From positions 10,973-43,296 of the forward strand of contig NZWA01000061.1 in the NCBI GenBank assembly GCA_002697505.1: DNA of 32,324 nucleotides, in the 5' to 3' direction. The translations under genes were made by a program, and so were the position numbers. The notes beneath the pieces were generated by a model, which saw nothing but the letters and a program-made list of their open reading frames with translations, was not told the DNA's origin and did no database searches. This document shows, one piece after another, positions 5,229 through 13,029 of this stretch (within the stretch, counting starts at the first letter, position 1; the number at the start of each line of letters is the position of its first letter). This stretch comes from Flavobacteriales bacterium. GTDB lineage: Bacteria > Bacteroidota > Bacteroidia > Flavobacteriales > BACL11.

Positions 5229-8213
5229 TTATTCTTTTATAATTCTTTTAAAGTATGTATTACCTTCATGTTTTATATTTAGGAAATATACTCCAGATGG
5301 TAAATCTGAGAAATCAATTTGTTTTTCTGTTATTTTAGATTTTAATGATCTACCATTAATATCATATAACTCAGCTTCTATATCTAAATCTGTTTCAATT
5401 ATTAAGATATTTTCCGTTGGGTTAGGGTAAACTACAATACCATTAAATCTAGTAAATCTACTATTTATGTCTAATCCATCTGGCCATCCATTTTCACAGT
5501 AGTTATACATTTCTTGACATACTGGGTCCCAATCATTATCACAACAGTAGTTATCTACATCAATAACCCAAGCATAACAGTTATTATTTAACCAATATGG
5601 GTTACCAGGTCCTGTAATACAGCCTGCATCATATAAACAAGCTGATGAATCTGAAACATTTGCATTTGGGTCATAATTAAATGCATTTGGATCAGTACAA
5701 CCTACTACTGCTGTTATACAACTACCATTATCTACATTAGCATTAGGGTCATAATTAACTGCTGTTGAATCAGTACAACCATAAACTATCGGGATACATG
5801 GGTTAGTAAAGTCTGTAGCAGATACTTGATTTACATTTGCATTTGGATCGTAATTAAATGAACCTGGATCCATACAACCGTAAACAAAAGGAACACAAGA
5901 ACCATTATCTGTATTTGCTAAAGGATCATAATTAAATGATGTTGAATCTGTACATCCATAAATTATAGGTTCACAAGATCCATTATCAGTATTAGCATTT
6001 GGATCATAGTTAAATGCTTGTGGGTCAGTACATCCATATACAATTGGTATACAAGGATTTGACGTATCATTTGCACTTACTTGATTAATATTAGCATTTG
6101 GGTTATAATTAAATGAACCTGGATCTGTACAACCATATACAGCTGGTATACAACTACCATCGTCTGTGTTAGCATTTGGATCGTAATTAAATGAAGTTAC
6201 ATCTGTACAACCATAAATTATTGGAACACATGAACTATCATCTGTATTTGCATTTGGGTCATAATTAAATGATGTTGGATCAGTACAACCTAAAACTACA
6301 GGAATACAAGTACCAGGAGTATTTGCTGTTGGATCATAGTTAAATGCTGTTGAATCCATACAACCTGTAATTACAGGTATACAAGAACCATCATCAACAG
6401 TAGCTGTTGAATCATAATTAAATGCTAATGGATTCATACAACCCGGGATATTTGGAATACAAGGATCATTTGGATCTAATGTATTTGCATCTGGGTTATA
6501 ATTTAATGAAGTTGAATCTGTACAACCATAAACAATAGGTACACAAGAATCTCCACAGAATGGTGTAGCTACATATTTTTCATAAAATGGAGCTTCAAAT
6601 GGTTGTAATGCTCCTTGTCCATTATTAGCAAATGGGTTTACTCCTTCTTGTAATAAAACAACACTATCTGCATTTTCTAATGTAAATGAATTATGCCAAG
6701 TTTGGAATTGAACTTGTTGAGGTGAGGATTGTGGACTACCTACTTCAAAATAAAATACTTCTACTGTTTTATCTGTTTCCAATTGGAATTGGAACGTTTG
6801 TTCATATGAACCAGGTCCCATAGTAAATGTACCTACTGGCACACCATTTTGGGCAACACCTAAATATGAATTACCCCAACCATCACCTGCAGCATCTTCT
6901 ATAGTTAAGAAATAATCACATACAGGTACAATTGCTTGTTGAGTTGCTGTTGGGTCATAATTTACGGAATTAGAATCTGTACAACCTACTATATGTAAAT
7001 TAGCACATGAACCATCATCTACATTTGCTGAATCACTATATTCTTGGTAAGCTGGGTCTGTACAACCATAAACATCAGGAATAACAGGACAAGCAGATGC
7101 TTGTTGAGTTCCTGAATATAATACATTTCCAAAATTTGGAGTTGTCATTTCCCAAATAGTATCACCAGCACAATCTTTTATAACAACACTACCTGGTCCT
7201 GATGTTTGAGTACCAACCATACCATCTCCATAGGTATCATTTAAAATAAGTTCAAATCCTGCTGTTTGTGATACACAAAAATTATAAATGTAAGTTTGAC
7301 CAATATCATTATAACCATATTCTCCTGGTTGTACTGAACCTATAACACCACCACTATTCATAATCCAAGATGTTTCACTTGGCCAATTATCTAATGTTAT
7401 TTCCATTGTAATTGGATATTCTGTAAGACTATCACAACCTGCATTTCCAGCACAGCTTCCATCATCTGCTGTAGCCCAAGGGTTATAAGATACTTGACTT
7501 GAATCTGTACAACCTTCTATACATGGAGTTGGTGTATATGTAATAGTATCTGATAAAGTTCCATCACTAAATTCTACTTGAAGATAATGTTCAACACTCC
7601 AATTAGGTGGCATTTGTCCATTTCCTGCTAACATTCCATAATTAGTAGCATATGGTGGTACACCTTGATAAAATGGACCCCATCCTTCTTCATTCCAATA
7701 TTTTACATTTACTGGTTCACACCATCCATTATCCCATTCCCAAACTACTAATGCTTGCTCACCACCTAAACATTGTTGGTATGCATTTGTATTTGTAATA
7801 GCACATACAGGTGGAGGACAAGGTAATAAATTTACTGTTGTATCATATTGAGTAAAATTACCAAGGGAATCTACATCTAAATCTAAAATTACACCTTGAC
7901 ATTCATTTGATAATTTAATCCATGCTGGTGTGTTTGCGTTATTATTTTGTGGTCCACCTTGCCATCCATCACCCCAAGAGTCTAATAATGATATATCTAA
8001 CTCACCTGAGTCAGCTTGGATTACTGTAGAATAAAATTCAAATGGATTGCTTGGTTGGTAATTTACTAATGTGTCACCTTGTTGTGTGATTAGTGCGAAT
8101 GATTCATCGTCGGCATAATAATCGAATTGTACTTCCAACTTGAACCAACTGTCATTTTGCGAAAAACCTAAAAAAGGGAGTACGCATAACAGTAGTACTA
8201 AGATTTTTTTCAT
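5229..8213 (-). CDS. Large T9SS-type secreted protein with GCTD Cys repeats
   Basis: The 994-residue protein starts with a signal peptide (MKKILVLLLCVLPFLGFS, then Gln). Three modules with a GDG motif follow: DSWGDGW near residue 80, DTYGDGM near 324 and AAGDGWG near 437. There are 14 copies of a repeat of the form GCTDxxxxNYDPxANxDDGSC, three scattered and eleven in tandem (about residues 562-864), each with two cysteines. Next comes a Cys-rich patch (NYCCDNDWDPVC), and the last 74 residues match the type A T9SS sorting domain: VVYPNPTENILII, LYDINGR, DLPSGVYFL and a final KRIIKE. Known T9SS cargo crosses the outer membrane and is fixed to the surface or released, so this phage product should be displayed or secreted by the infected cell. 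It is the first of the exported genes, closely followed by the barrel protein. Adhesin-like by architecture; target unknown. Confidence 0.88.
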   Translation of the reverse strand: MKKILVLLLCVLPFLGFSQNDSWFKLEVQFDYYADDESFALITQQGDTLVNYQPSNPFEFYSTVIQADSGELDISLLDSWGDGWQGGPQNNNANTPAWIKLSNECQGVILDLDVDSLGNFTQYDTTVNLLPCPPPVCAITNTNAYQQCLGGEQALVVWEWDNGWCEPVNVKYWNEEGWGPFYQGVPPYATNYGMLAGNGQMPPNWSVEHYLQVEFSDGTLSDTITYTPTPCIEGCTDSSQVSYNPWATADDGSCAGNAGCDSLTEYPITMEITLDNWPSETSWIMNSGGVIGSVQPGEYGYNDIGQTYIYNFCVSQTAGFELILNDTYGDGMVGTQTSGPGSVVIKDCAGDTIWEMTTPNFGNVLYSGTQQASACPVIPDVYGCTDPAYQEYSDSANVDDGSCANLHIVGCTDSNSVNYDPTATQQAIVPVCDYFLTIEDAAGDGWGNSYLGVAQNGVPVGTFTMGPGSYEQTFQFQLETDKTVEVFYFEVGSPQSSPQQVQFQTWHNSFTLENADSVVLLQEGVNPFANNGQGALQPFEAPFYEKYVATPFCGDSCVPIVYGCTDSTSLNYNPDANTLDPNDPCIPNIPGCMNPLAFNYDSTATVDDGSCIPVITGCMDSTAFNYDPTANTPGTCIPVVLGCTDPTSFNYDPNANTDDSSCVPIIYGCTDVTSFNYDPNANTDDGSCIPAVYGCTDPGSFNYNPNANINQVSANDTSNPCIPIVYGCTDPQAFNYDPNANTDNGSCEPIIYGCTDSTSFNYDPLANTDNGSCVPFVYGCMDPGSFNYDPNANVNQVSATDFTNPCIPIVYGCTDSTAVNYDPNANVDNGSCITAVVGCTDPNAFNYDPNANVSDSSACLYDAGCITGPGNPYWLNNNCYAWVIDVDNYCCDNDWDPVCQEMYNYCENGWPDGLDINSRFTRFNGIVVYPNPTENILIIETDLDIEAELYDINGRSLKSKITEKQIDFSDLPSGVYFLNIKHEGNTYFKRIIKE
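5620..6527 (-). repeat. Eleven tandem copies of the GCTD/NYDPNAN repeat
   Basis: Within the T9SS cargo gene, eleven consecutive units of about 25-35 codons repeat GC(T/M)D, NY(D/N)P and a closing Cys. Two three-unit blocks are similar to each other: each contains one long unit with NQVSA and a final NPCIPIVYGC, followed by a normal unit. This indicates duplication of a block and not only of single units. The repeat makes the region prone to recombination and to assembly error. Confidence 0.85.
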
Positions 8214-8219
8214 ACTATT

Positions 8220-8462
8220 TTAATTTTGTTCTTCTGATTTTTTACCACCAAATATTTTCTCTAAACCAGCTATACCAAAACAGCCAAGAGTTATTAGGGT
8301 AAAAGAATCGTAAATAAATTCATTGATAACTAAATCTCTACCAAGATAACCTGTTACAAGGTCTACTACTGCAAAGATAACCATAATTGCAAAAGACATA
8401 AACCCAATTACACTTTTTTCATTAATGTCGTTGTTATCTTTAAATATATTTTTAAATGCCAT
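8220..8462 (-). CDS. Small two-segment membrane protein, holin-like
   Basis: The protein has a charged N-terminus (MAFKNIFKDNND), two hydrophobic segments separated by a short loop (VIGFMSFAIMVIFAVVDLV and FTLITLGCFGIAGL) and a short charged tail (GGKKSEEQ). Size and layout match class II holins, and the gene lies in the block that also carries the endolysin. The ORF track starts at a TTG at 8507; I prefer the ATG at 8462, which has an A-rich leader, while an ATG at 8486 is also possible. The holin call is from architecture only; it could be another small inner-membrane protein. Confidence 0.6.
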   Translation of the reverse strand: MAFKNIFKDNNDINEKSVIGFMSFAIMVIFAVVDLVTGYLGRDLVINEFIYDSFTLITLGCFGIAGLEKIFGGKKSEEQN

Positions 8463-8537
8463 AAATTTTCTTTTTAATAAATTCATACACAAAACTTTGT
8501 AATACAATTAATGGTAACGATTTGGATATAAATATAG

Positions 8538-8562
8538 GAGGAGTATACAAAGTACACTCCTC
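8538..8562 (-). terminator. Strong hairpin between two small membrane-protein genes
   Basis: The arms GAGGAGTGTAC and GTATACTCCTC pair over 11 bases with one G-T wobble around a three-base loop. No clean T-run follows on the coding strand (CTATATTTAT), so it may be a weak terminator, an RNA-processing or stability element, or a transcription attenuator ahead of the envelope genes. It lies in the 86 to 130-base gap upstream of the holin-like gene, one of the longest gaps in the window. Confidence 0.5.
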
Positions 8563-8593
8563 TTATTAAATTTCTAGGGAAATATGCTATTTA

Positions 8594-8893
8594 TTATTTC
8601 TTTTTAGGCTTTCTTCCCTTTCTTTTTCTTCCCTTAGCTGCGTCAACAACATCTTTTGACTGACTAGCTAATTCCTTAGCAGCTACAGCTACGTCTTTTA
8701 ATTCTTCTTTGACTCGCTTTGCTCTACGCTTTACTTCTTTAACACCTTCTTTAACATCTTCAACAGCATCTTCTACTTCATCAGGGATGTAATCTCCATC
8801 TCTGTCATTAATTTTACCTTTTTTGTAAAATTCAAAATAGTAAATAACTGCCCCAACTAATAAAAGTGCAATAATAACTAATGTTGTAATCAT
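8594..8893 (-). CDS. One-pass membrane protein with basic coiled coil
   Basis: The 99-residue protein has one N-terminal membrane segment (TTLVIIALLLVGAVIYYF), then DRDGDYIPDEVED, which looks like a calcium-binding DxDxD loop of the thrombospondin-3/EF-hand kind. An amphipathic Lys/Glu/Val helix follows, and the tail is strongly basic (KGRKRKGRKPKKK). The topology suggests an N-terminal anchor with a charged helix on one side of the inner membrane and a tail able to bind nucleic acid or acidic lipid. I do not recognise a function. It follows nrdA and precedes the hairpin at 8538, so it may end the replication unit. Confidence 0.65.
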   Translation of the reverse strand: MITTLVIIALLLVGAVIYYFEFYKKGKINDRDGDYIPDEVEDAVEDVKEGVKEVKRRAKRVKEELKDVAVAAKELASQSKDVVDAAKGRKRKGRKPKKK

Positions 8894-8920
8894 AATTTGT
8901 AATTTAATATATTAATATGT

Positions 8921-8932
8921 TTATAAATATTA
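8921..8932 (-). promoter_or_regulatory. Near-copy of the ATATTTATAAT motif after nrdA
   Basis: The coding strand reads TAATATTTATAA, directly after the nrdA stop and about 28 bases before the next ATG. It differs from the exact 11-mer only in the last base. Function inferred from recurrence. Confidence 0.3.
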
Positions 8933-10648
8933 TTATCCATCACAAGATACACACTCTGCCATTCTTGATCCTAAATCACCTTTAATAACTGAATCTGTTC
9001 TTAAATAATAAAATGTTTTTATTCCTAATTTCCACCCTTCCATATGTACTTGATTTATCCATTTTGGTGAATCATTAGGATCAAAAGACAAGTTTAAAGA
9101 TTGGGTTTGATCAATATACCTTTGTCTTATAGCTGCTTGTCTTACTAATTCTAATTGGTTAGTTTCAGGGAATGTTAAAAATAATTCTTTTTCGTCTGGT
9201 GATAAAATTTCATCTGGGAGATTTTGAACTGAACCTCCATCTTGAAGCATTTGATCCCACCATTTTTGTTTATTTTCACCTTTTTCTTCTAATAATTTTT
9301 CTAATGATTTATTTTTTCTAATAAATGTACCTTTAGCACCATTAAAAGTGTAAATGTTAGCAGGTAAAGGTTCAATACCAGCTGATATACCCCCACAAAT
9401 AACAGAATTTGATACTGTGGGCGCTACTGCTAATAAATGAGTATTTCTCATACCTGTACCTCTACACCACATTGGTTCACCATATTCTTGAGCTAAATCC
9501 ATAGATGCTTTTTCAGCTTTACTACTAATATCTCTAAATATAGTATGTGTCCAAGCTGTAGATGCTATAGAATTAAATGGCAATCCTTTTTGTTGTAAAA
9601 ACGTATGCCAACCCATTACACCTAAACCTAATGCTCTACCTTTTTTAGCATGATTATGAGTTCTTCTTAATGAATCTTTACCATTTGATTTATCAATAAA
9701 TTCTTGCATTACACCATCTAAAAACCAAGTAGCTAATTCTACAGTATCTGTATCTTTCCACTCCTCATACTTAGCTAAGTTTAAAGATGATAAACAGCAA
9801 ATAAACGAATGTTCTTCATCTGTAAATAAAGTAATTTCAGAACAAATATTTGTCATTGAAACATCTAAATTATTTAATCTATATGCTATTGGGTTATCTT
9901 TATTAACATTATCCTTATACATGATATAAGGTTCACCTGTTTCCATTCTTGCTTTTAGTACAGTAGCCCAACGAGACATAGATTCAGGATCCCTAGCTTC
10001 TAGTTTTCTCATAAAATTGTCTCCTACAACTACACATTGGTGTAAATTTAAACATTGTCTATTAGGATCACCTTTAGGTCTTCTAATTTGTAAAAATTCA
10101 TCTATATCTGGATGTTCAATATCTAAATTAACTGATGCTGCTCCTCTTCTAACATTTCCTTGATTAGTAGCAATAATAGAAGAATCATAAATCTTACACC
10201 AAGGTACTACACCTTCTGATTTACCATTACCTGCTATTTCAGTTCCTCTAGGTCTAATTCTAGAAACACCAATTCCAACACCCCCACCTTTAGAAGTTAG
10301 TCTCATTAATTCAGCATTTGTTAATCCTATACCTCTAATAGAATCAGGAGTATCAATTCCATAACATGAAATTGGTAAACCTCTATCAGTACCCATATTA
10401 GAAATAACTGGTGAAGCTAAACCTAACCAACCATTCCAAATAATTTTATAGAATTTATTTTCTAAATCTGGTCTTTTAAGTCTAAATGCAGCTGCTTTAG
10501 CTACTCTTCTATAAGCTTTTTTTACATCTTCTCCTGGGAGTAAATATCCTTTAGATATTGTTGCTAAAGAAATTTCATCCATCCATTCTGGATAGTTTTT
10601 ACCTGCTTCCCAATTTGTATAATCTACTTGTAATGCGTTATTTTCCAT
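8933..10648 (-). CDS. nrdA: Ribonucleotide reductase class I large subunit
   Basis: The enzyme reduces ribonucleoside diphosphates to deoxy forms for phage DNA synthesis. Landmarks: PISCYG with the first redox cysteine, SKGGGVGIGVSRIRPRG, TNICSEI with the thiyl-radical cysteine and its Asn/Glu partners, FICCLSSLNL with the partner cysteine, LGVMGWHTFLQ, and TFYYLRT with the paired radical-transfer tyrosines. The C-terminus AECVSCDG supplies the mobile cysteine pair. It is about 571 residues, shorter than E. coli NrdA (about 760), and begins right at the fold without an N-terminal ATP-cone, so overall activity control by dATP is probably absent. The ORF track uses a GTG at 10684 inside nrdB; I prefer the ATG at 10648, one base after the nrdB stop. 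Confidence 0.93.
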   Translation of the reverse strand: MENNALQVDYTNWEAGKNYPEWMDEISLATISKGYLLPGEDVKKAYRRVAKAAAFRLKRPDLENKFYKIIWNGWLGLASPVISNMGTDRGLPISCYGIDTPDSIRGIGLTNAELMRLTSKGGGVGIGVSRIRPRGTEIAGNGKSEGVVPWCKIYDSSIIATNQGNVRRGAASVNLDIEHPDIDEFLQIRRPKGDPNRQCLNLHQCVVVGDNFMRKLEARDPESMSRWATVLKARMETGEPYIMYKDNVNKDNPIAYRLNNLDVSMTNICSEITLFTDEEHSFICCLSSLNLAKYEEWKDTDTVELATWFLDGVMQEFIDKSNGKDSLRRTHNHAKKGRALGLGVMGWHTFLQQKGLPFNSIASTAWTHTIFRDISSKAEKASMDLAQEYGEPMWCRGTGMRNTHLLAVAPTVSNSVICGGISAGIEPLPANIYTFNGAKGTFIRKNKSLEKLLEEKGENKQKWWDQMLQDGGSVQNLPDEILSPDEKELFLTFPETNQLELVRQAAIRQRYIDQTQSLNLSFDPNDSPKWINQVHMEGWKLGIKTFYYLRTDSVIKGDLGSRMAECVSCDG

Positions 10649-10649
10649 A

Positions 10650-11636
10650 TTAAAATATTGATGCGGCATCCCAATTTTGAACACCTTTTGAATAATTAGT
10701 TACTCTATTAGCAAAGAAATCAGTGTGTTGTTTTCCAGCTGATAATGAATCAAACCAACTCATTCTTTGTACTGCTTCTGTATCAATTCCGTTTACAATA
10801 GGATCGTATCCTAAATCACCCATTTTTGTATTTAGTCTATGTTTAATAAATGATACTAAATCATATTTAGTACAACCTTCTAAATCACCCATTTCATATA
10901 CTTTATCAATAAAATCTAATTCTAATTTTAAAGATAAACGAGCTGCTTCTTCAATTTCTTTTTTTAACTCAGGTGTATCTAATTCTGGGTGTTCTTTTAG
11001 TAAAGTTCTAAATAACCAACAACCAGCATCAGAATGTAAAGATTCATCTCTAATACTCCATTCTACAATTTGACCTACACCTTTGAGTTTATTTTGTAAT
11101 TTAAATGATAATAAAACAGCAAATGAAGAAAATAAATTTACACCTTCTGTAAATGCTGAGAATATAGCTAATGATTTAGCTCTTTCATGCCAATTAGGAG
11201 TACCATCATGACTATCTTTAACACTCATTAACGTTTCAATTTTTGCTGCTGTTGTTTCATCCTCTAAAAATTCAGCAAAATTATCTAATCCTAATTCCTC
11301 ATTTAATAAAGAATAAGCTTCAGCATGAATAGTTTCAAAACAACCAAAAGTAACAGCCATTGCTATAACTTCAGGTTTTCTAAACCATTTAGTTACTAAA
11401 GTAGACCAATAATCATTTACTACAGTTTCTGTTTGAGCAAATCCTTTAAGTATTGAACCTACAATATTTTTTTCTGTTTCTGATAGGTTTTGTTTCCAGT
11501 CATTTACATCTGCCATCATTGGTACTTCTGTCCATAGCCAATGGGCTTGTTGTTGTTTCATATAGAAGTCAAATGCTTCTGGGTATTCAAAGGGTTTATA
11601 TACAATACGTTCCTGTAATAATGATTTTTTTGCCAT
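10650..11636 (-). CDS. nrdB: Ribonucleotide reductase class I small subunit
   Basis: The 328-residue ferritin-like protein makes the radical used by NrdA. Metal-ligand helices are visible: FAQTETVVNDYW, FETIHAEAYS (ExxH plus the expected radical Tyr), FTEGVNLF, and SIRDESLHSD (the second ExxH). The C-terminal tail NWDAASIF should dock to the large subunit. The gene lies directly upstream of nrdA, with stop and start almost touching; the order nrdB then nrdA is the reverse of most bacterial operons. The small gap to the helicase gene upstream shows that replication and nucleotide supply share one transcript. The ligand ahead of ExxH appears as Glu or Asp in the QTET or ND context; I cannot say from sequence alone whether it uses iron or manganese. 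Confidence 0.92.
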   Translation of the reverse strand: MAKKSLLQERIVYKPFEYPEAFDFYMKQQQAHWLWTEVPMMADVNDWKQNLSETEKNIVGSILKGFAQTETVVNDYWSTLVTKWFRKPEVIAMAVTFGCFETIHAEAYSLLNEELGLDNFAEFLEDETTAAKIETLMSVKDSHDGTPNWHERAKSLAIFSAFTEGVNLFSSFAVLLSFKLQNKLKGVGQIVEWSIRDESLHSDAGCWLFRTLLKEHPELDTPELKKEIEEAARLSLKLELDFIDKVYEMGDLEGCTKYDLVSFIKHRLNTKMGDLGYDPIVNGIDTEAVQRMSWFDSLSAGKQHTDFFANRVTNYSKGVQNWDAASIF

Positions 11637-11652
11637 TTTAATTAGTTTTAAG

Positions 11653-13017
11653 TTAAGAATTTAATTCAAAGAATTTGTTTGAAAGCATTTTTTTATCAAA
11701 AGTATCAAAATCTCCTTGCATTTTATTAGAAGTAGGTAACTCATCAGTTTCGTAGTCTTCAGCATTATAATCATGGACTTCAAAATGACCTGTAGATGTA
11801 TCAGCTTTTACACCAAATGTTAAACCATCCATACCATATCTGTTTTTCATAATGTGAAATCTACCAGTTCCGTTTACTTTATCTTTTGCTTTCCTCGAAA
11901 GAGATAGACAAAAGTCAGTAATCATTATTTTATCATATGATCCAGCTGCTTTGTCTCCCTCAATAACATCATCTTTTGCTCCAGCACGATTTACTTGTGA
12001 AACTGACCAAATAGGTACATCTAACTCACGAGCAAGTCCTTTAGTGCTTGTATAAATATCATCAATTTCTCCCTTACGATCAACAGTTCGTTTCTTTGTT
12101 GAAAGAAGATCTACATAATCAATTATTATTAAATCAGCTTTAACTCCTAATTCTTCTACTTTACGGATATGTGATTCAATAGTTGAAATTGTTGCACGAC
12201 CTGTTGGGAATTCTTTAATGATTAATTGTCCTGGAATTTCAGGAATTATTTCTTCTATTTTTTCTCTATTTCGTAATACTTTATCAACTGGTATTTTGGA
12301 AAAGAAAGCATCGTATCTTCTTCCTACATATTGTTCACCTAATTCTAAAGTATAATGTAAAACGTTATAACCCATTCTTACAGCATACCCTCCTAAGGCA
12401 ACTAAAGACCACGATTTACCACCTCCTGGATTACCAAAAATAAGACCAAAATCTCCATTTCCCAATCCACCTTGGAGTATGTCGTTAATCCTTTCCCATG
12501 GAGTTGATATAACTGTTCTTGCATCTTCTCTAAAACGAGATTCAATGTCTTTATTATATTCATGTCCTACATTTTTATCATTACCAGCTTTTAATGCTGT
12601 TTCTACTAAATGTTTAATACCATCAAAATCACCAGCTTTTAATAAATCAACAGATGACATTAGTGCTTTTTTAAGTTGTTGATTTTTACAAAATGTTTGA
12701 AACTCTTCTTGAACGTATTCTAAATCTTCATCTGATGCTTCATATGCTGCTTTTAGCTGTTCTCTTACTGATAATTTTAATACTTCATTTTCAATTTTAG
12801 AAATTTCTACTTTTAAAATATCCATTGAAGGCGTCGTATGATACTTATCGTAATACCTAAGAATTTCTTTAATTACCCATTGATGGGCTTGATTATCAAA
12901 ATATTCATCACTTAAAATGTCATGAATATTTACTAAAAATTCTTTATGTGTTAATAAAGAAGATAGTACTTTTATTTGAAAATGAGTACCATACTGATTT
13001 AAACTTGTTAATGTCAT
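11653..13017 (-). CDS. Replicative DNA helicase, DnaB/gp41-like
   Basis: The 454-residue protein is close in size to T4 gp41. An alpha-helical N-terminal domain (about residues 1-150) is followed by a RecA-type motor: Walker A GNPGGGKS (195-202), Walker B LIIIDYVDLL with Asp300, and a sensor-type strand IWSVSQVNRAG (336-346). The LHYTLELGEQYVGRRY stretch is typical of DnaB motif H1a with its Glu and Arg. It should form a hexamer that unwinds DNA 5' to 3' ahead of the polymerase. It sits between the 5' nuclease and nrdB. No primase gene is visible in the window, so priming must be encoded elsewhere. Confidence 0.9.
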   Translation of the reverse strand: MTLTSLNQYGTHFQIKVLSSLLTHKEFLVNIHDILSDEYFDNQAHQWVIKEILRYYDKYHTTPSMDILKVEISKIENEVLKLSVREQLKAAYEASDEDLEYVQEEFQTFCKNQQLKKALMSSVDLLKAGDFDGIKHLVETALKAGNDKNVGHEYNKDIESRFREDARTVISTPWERINDILQGGLGNGDFGLIFGNPGGGKSWSLVALGGYAVRMGYNVLHYTLELGEQYVGRRYDAFFSKIPVDKVLRNREKIEEIIPEIPGQLIIKEFPTGRATISTIESHIRKVEELGVKADLIIIDYVDLLSTKKRTVDRKGEIDDIYTSTKGLARELDVPIWSVSQVNRAGAKDDVIEGDKAAGSYDKIMITDFCLSLSRKAKDKVNGTGRFHIMKNRYGMDGLTFGVKADTSTGHFEVHDYNAEDYETDELPTSNKMQGDFDTFDKKMLSNKFFELNS

Positions 13018-13029
13018 ATAACTTTTATT

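Noticed and set aside
5229-8213. The T9SS cargo gene considered as host contamination or a chimeric join
   Set aside because: It shares strand, spacing and base composition with flanking phage genes and is part of a closely packed run leading to an endolysin; a read-coverage check is still the decisive test.
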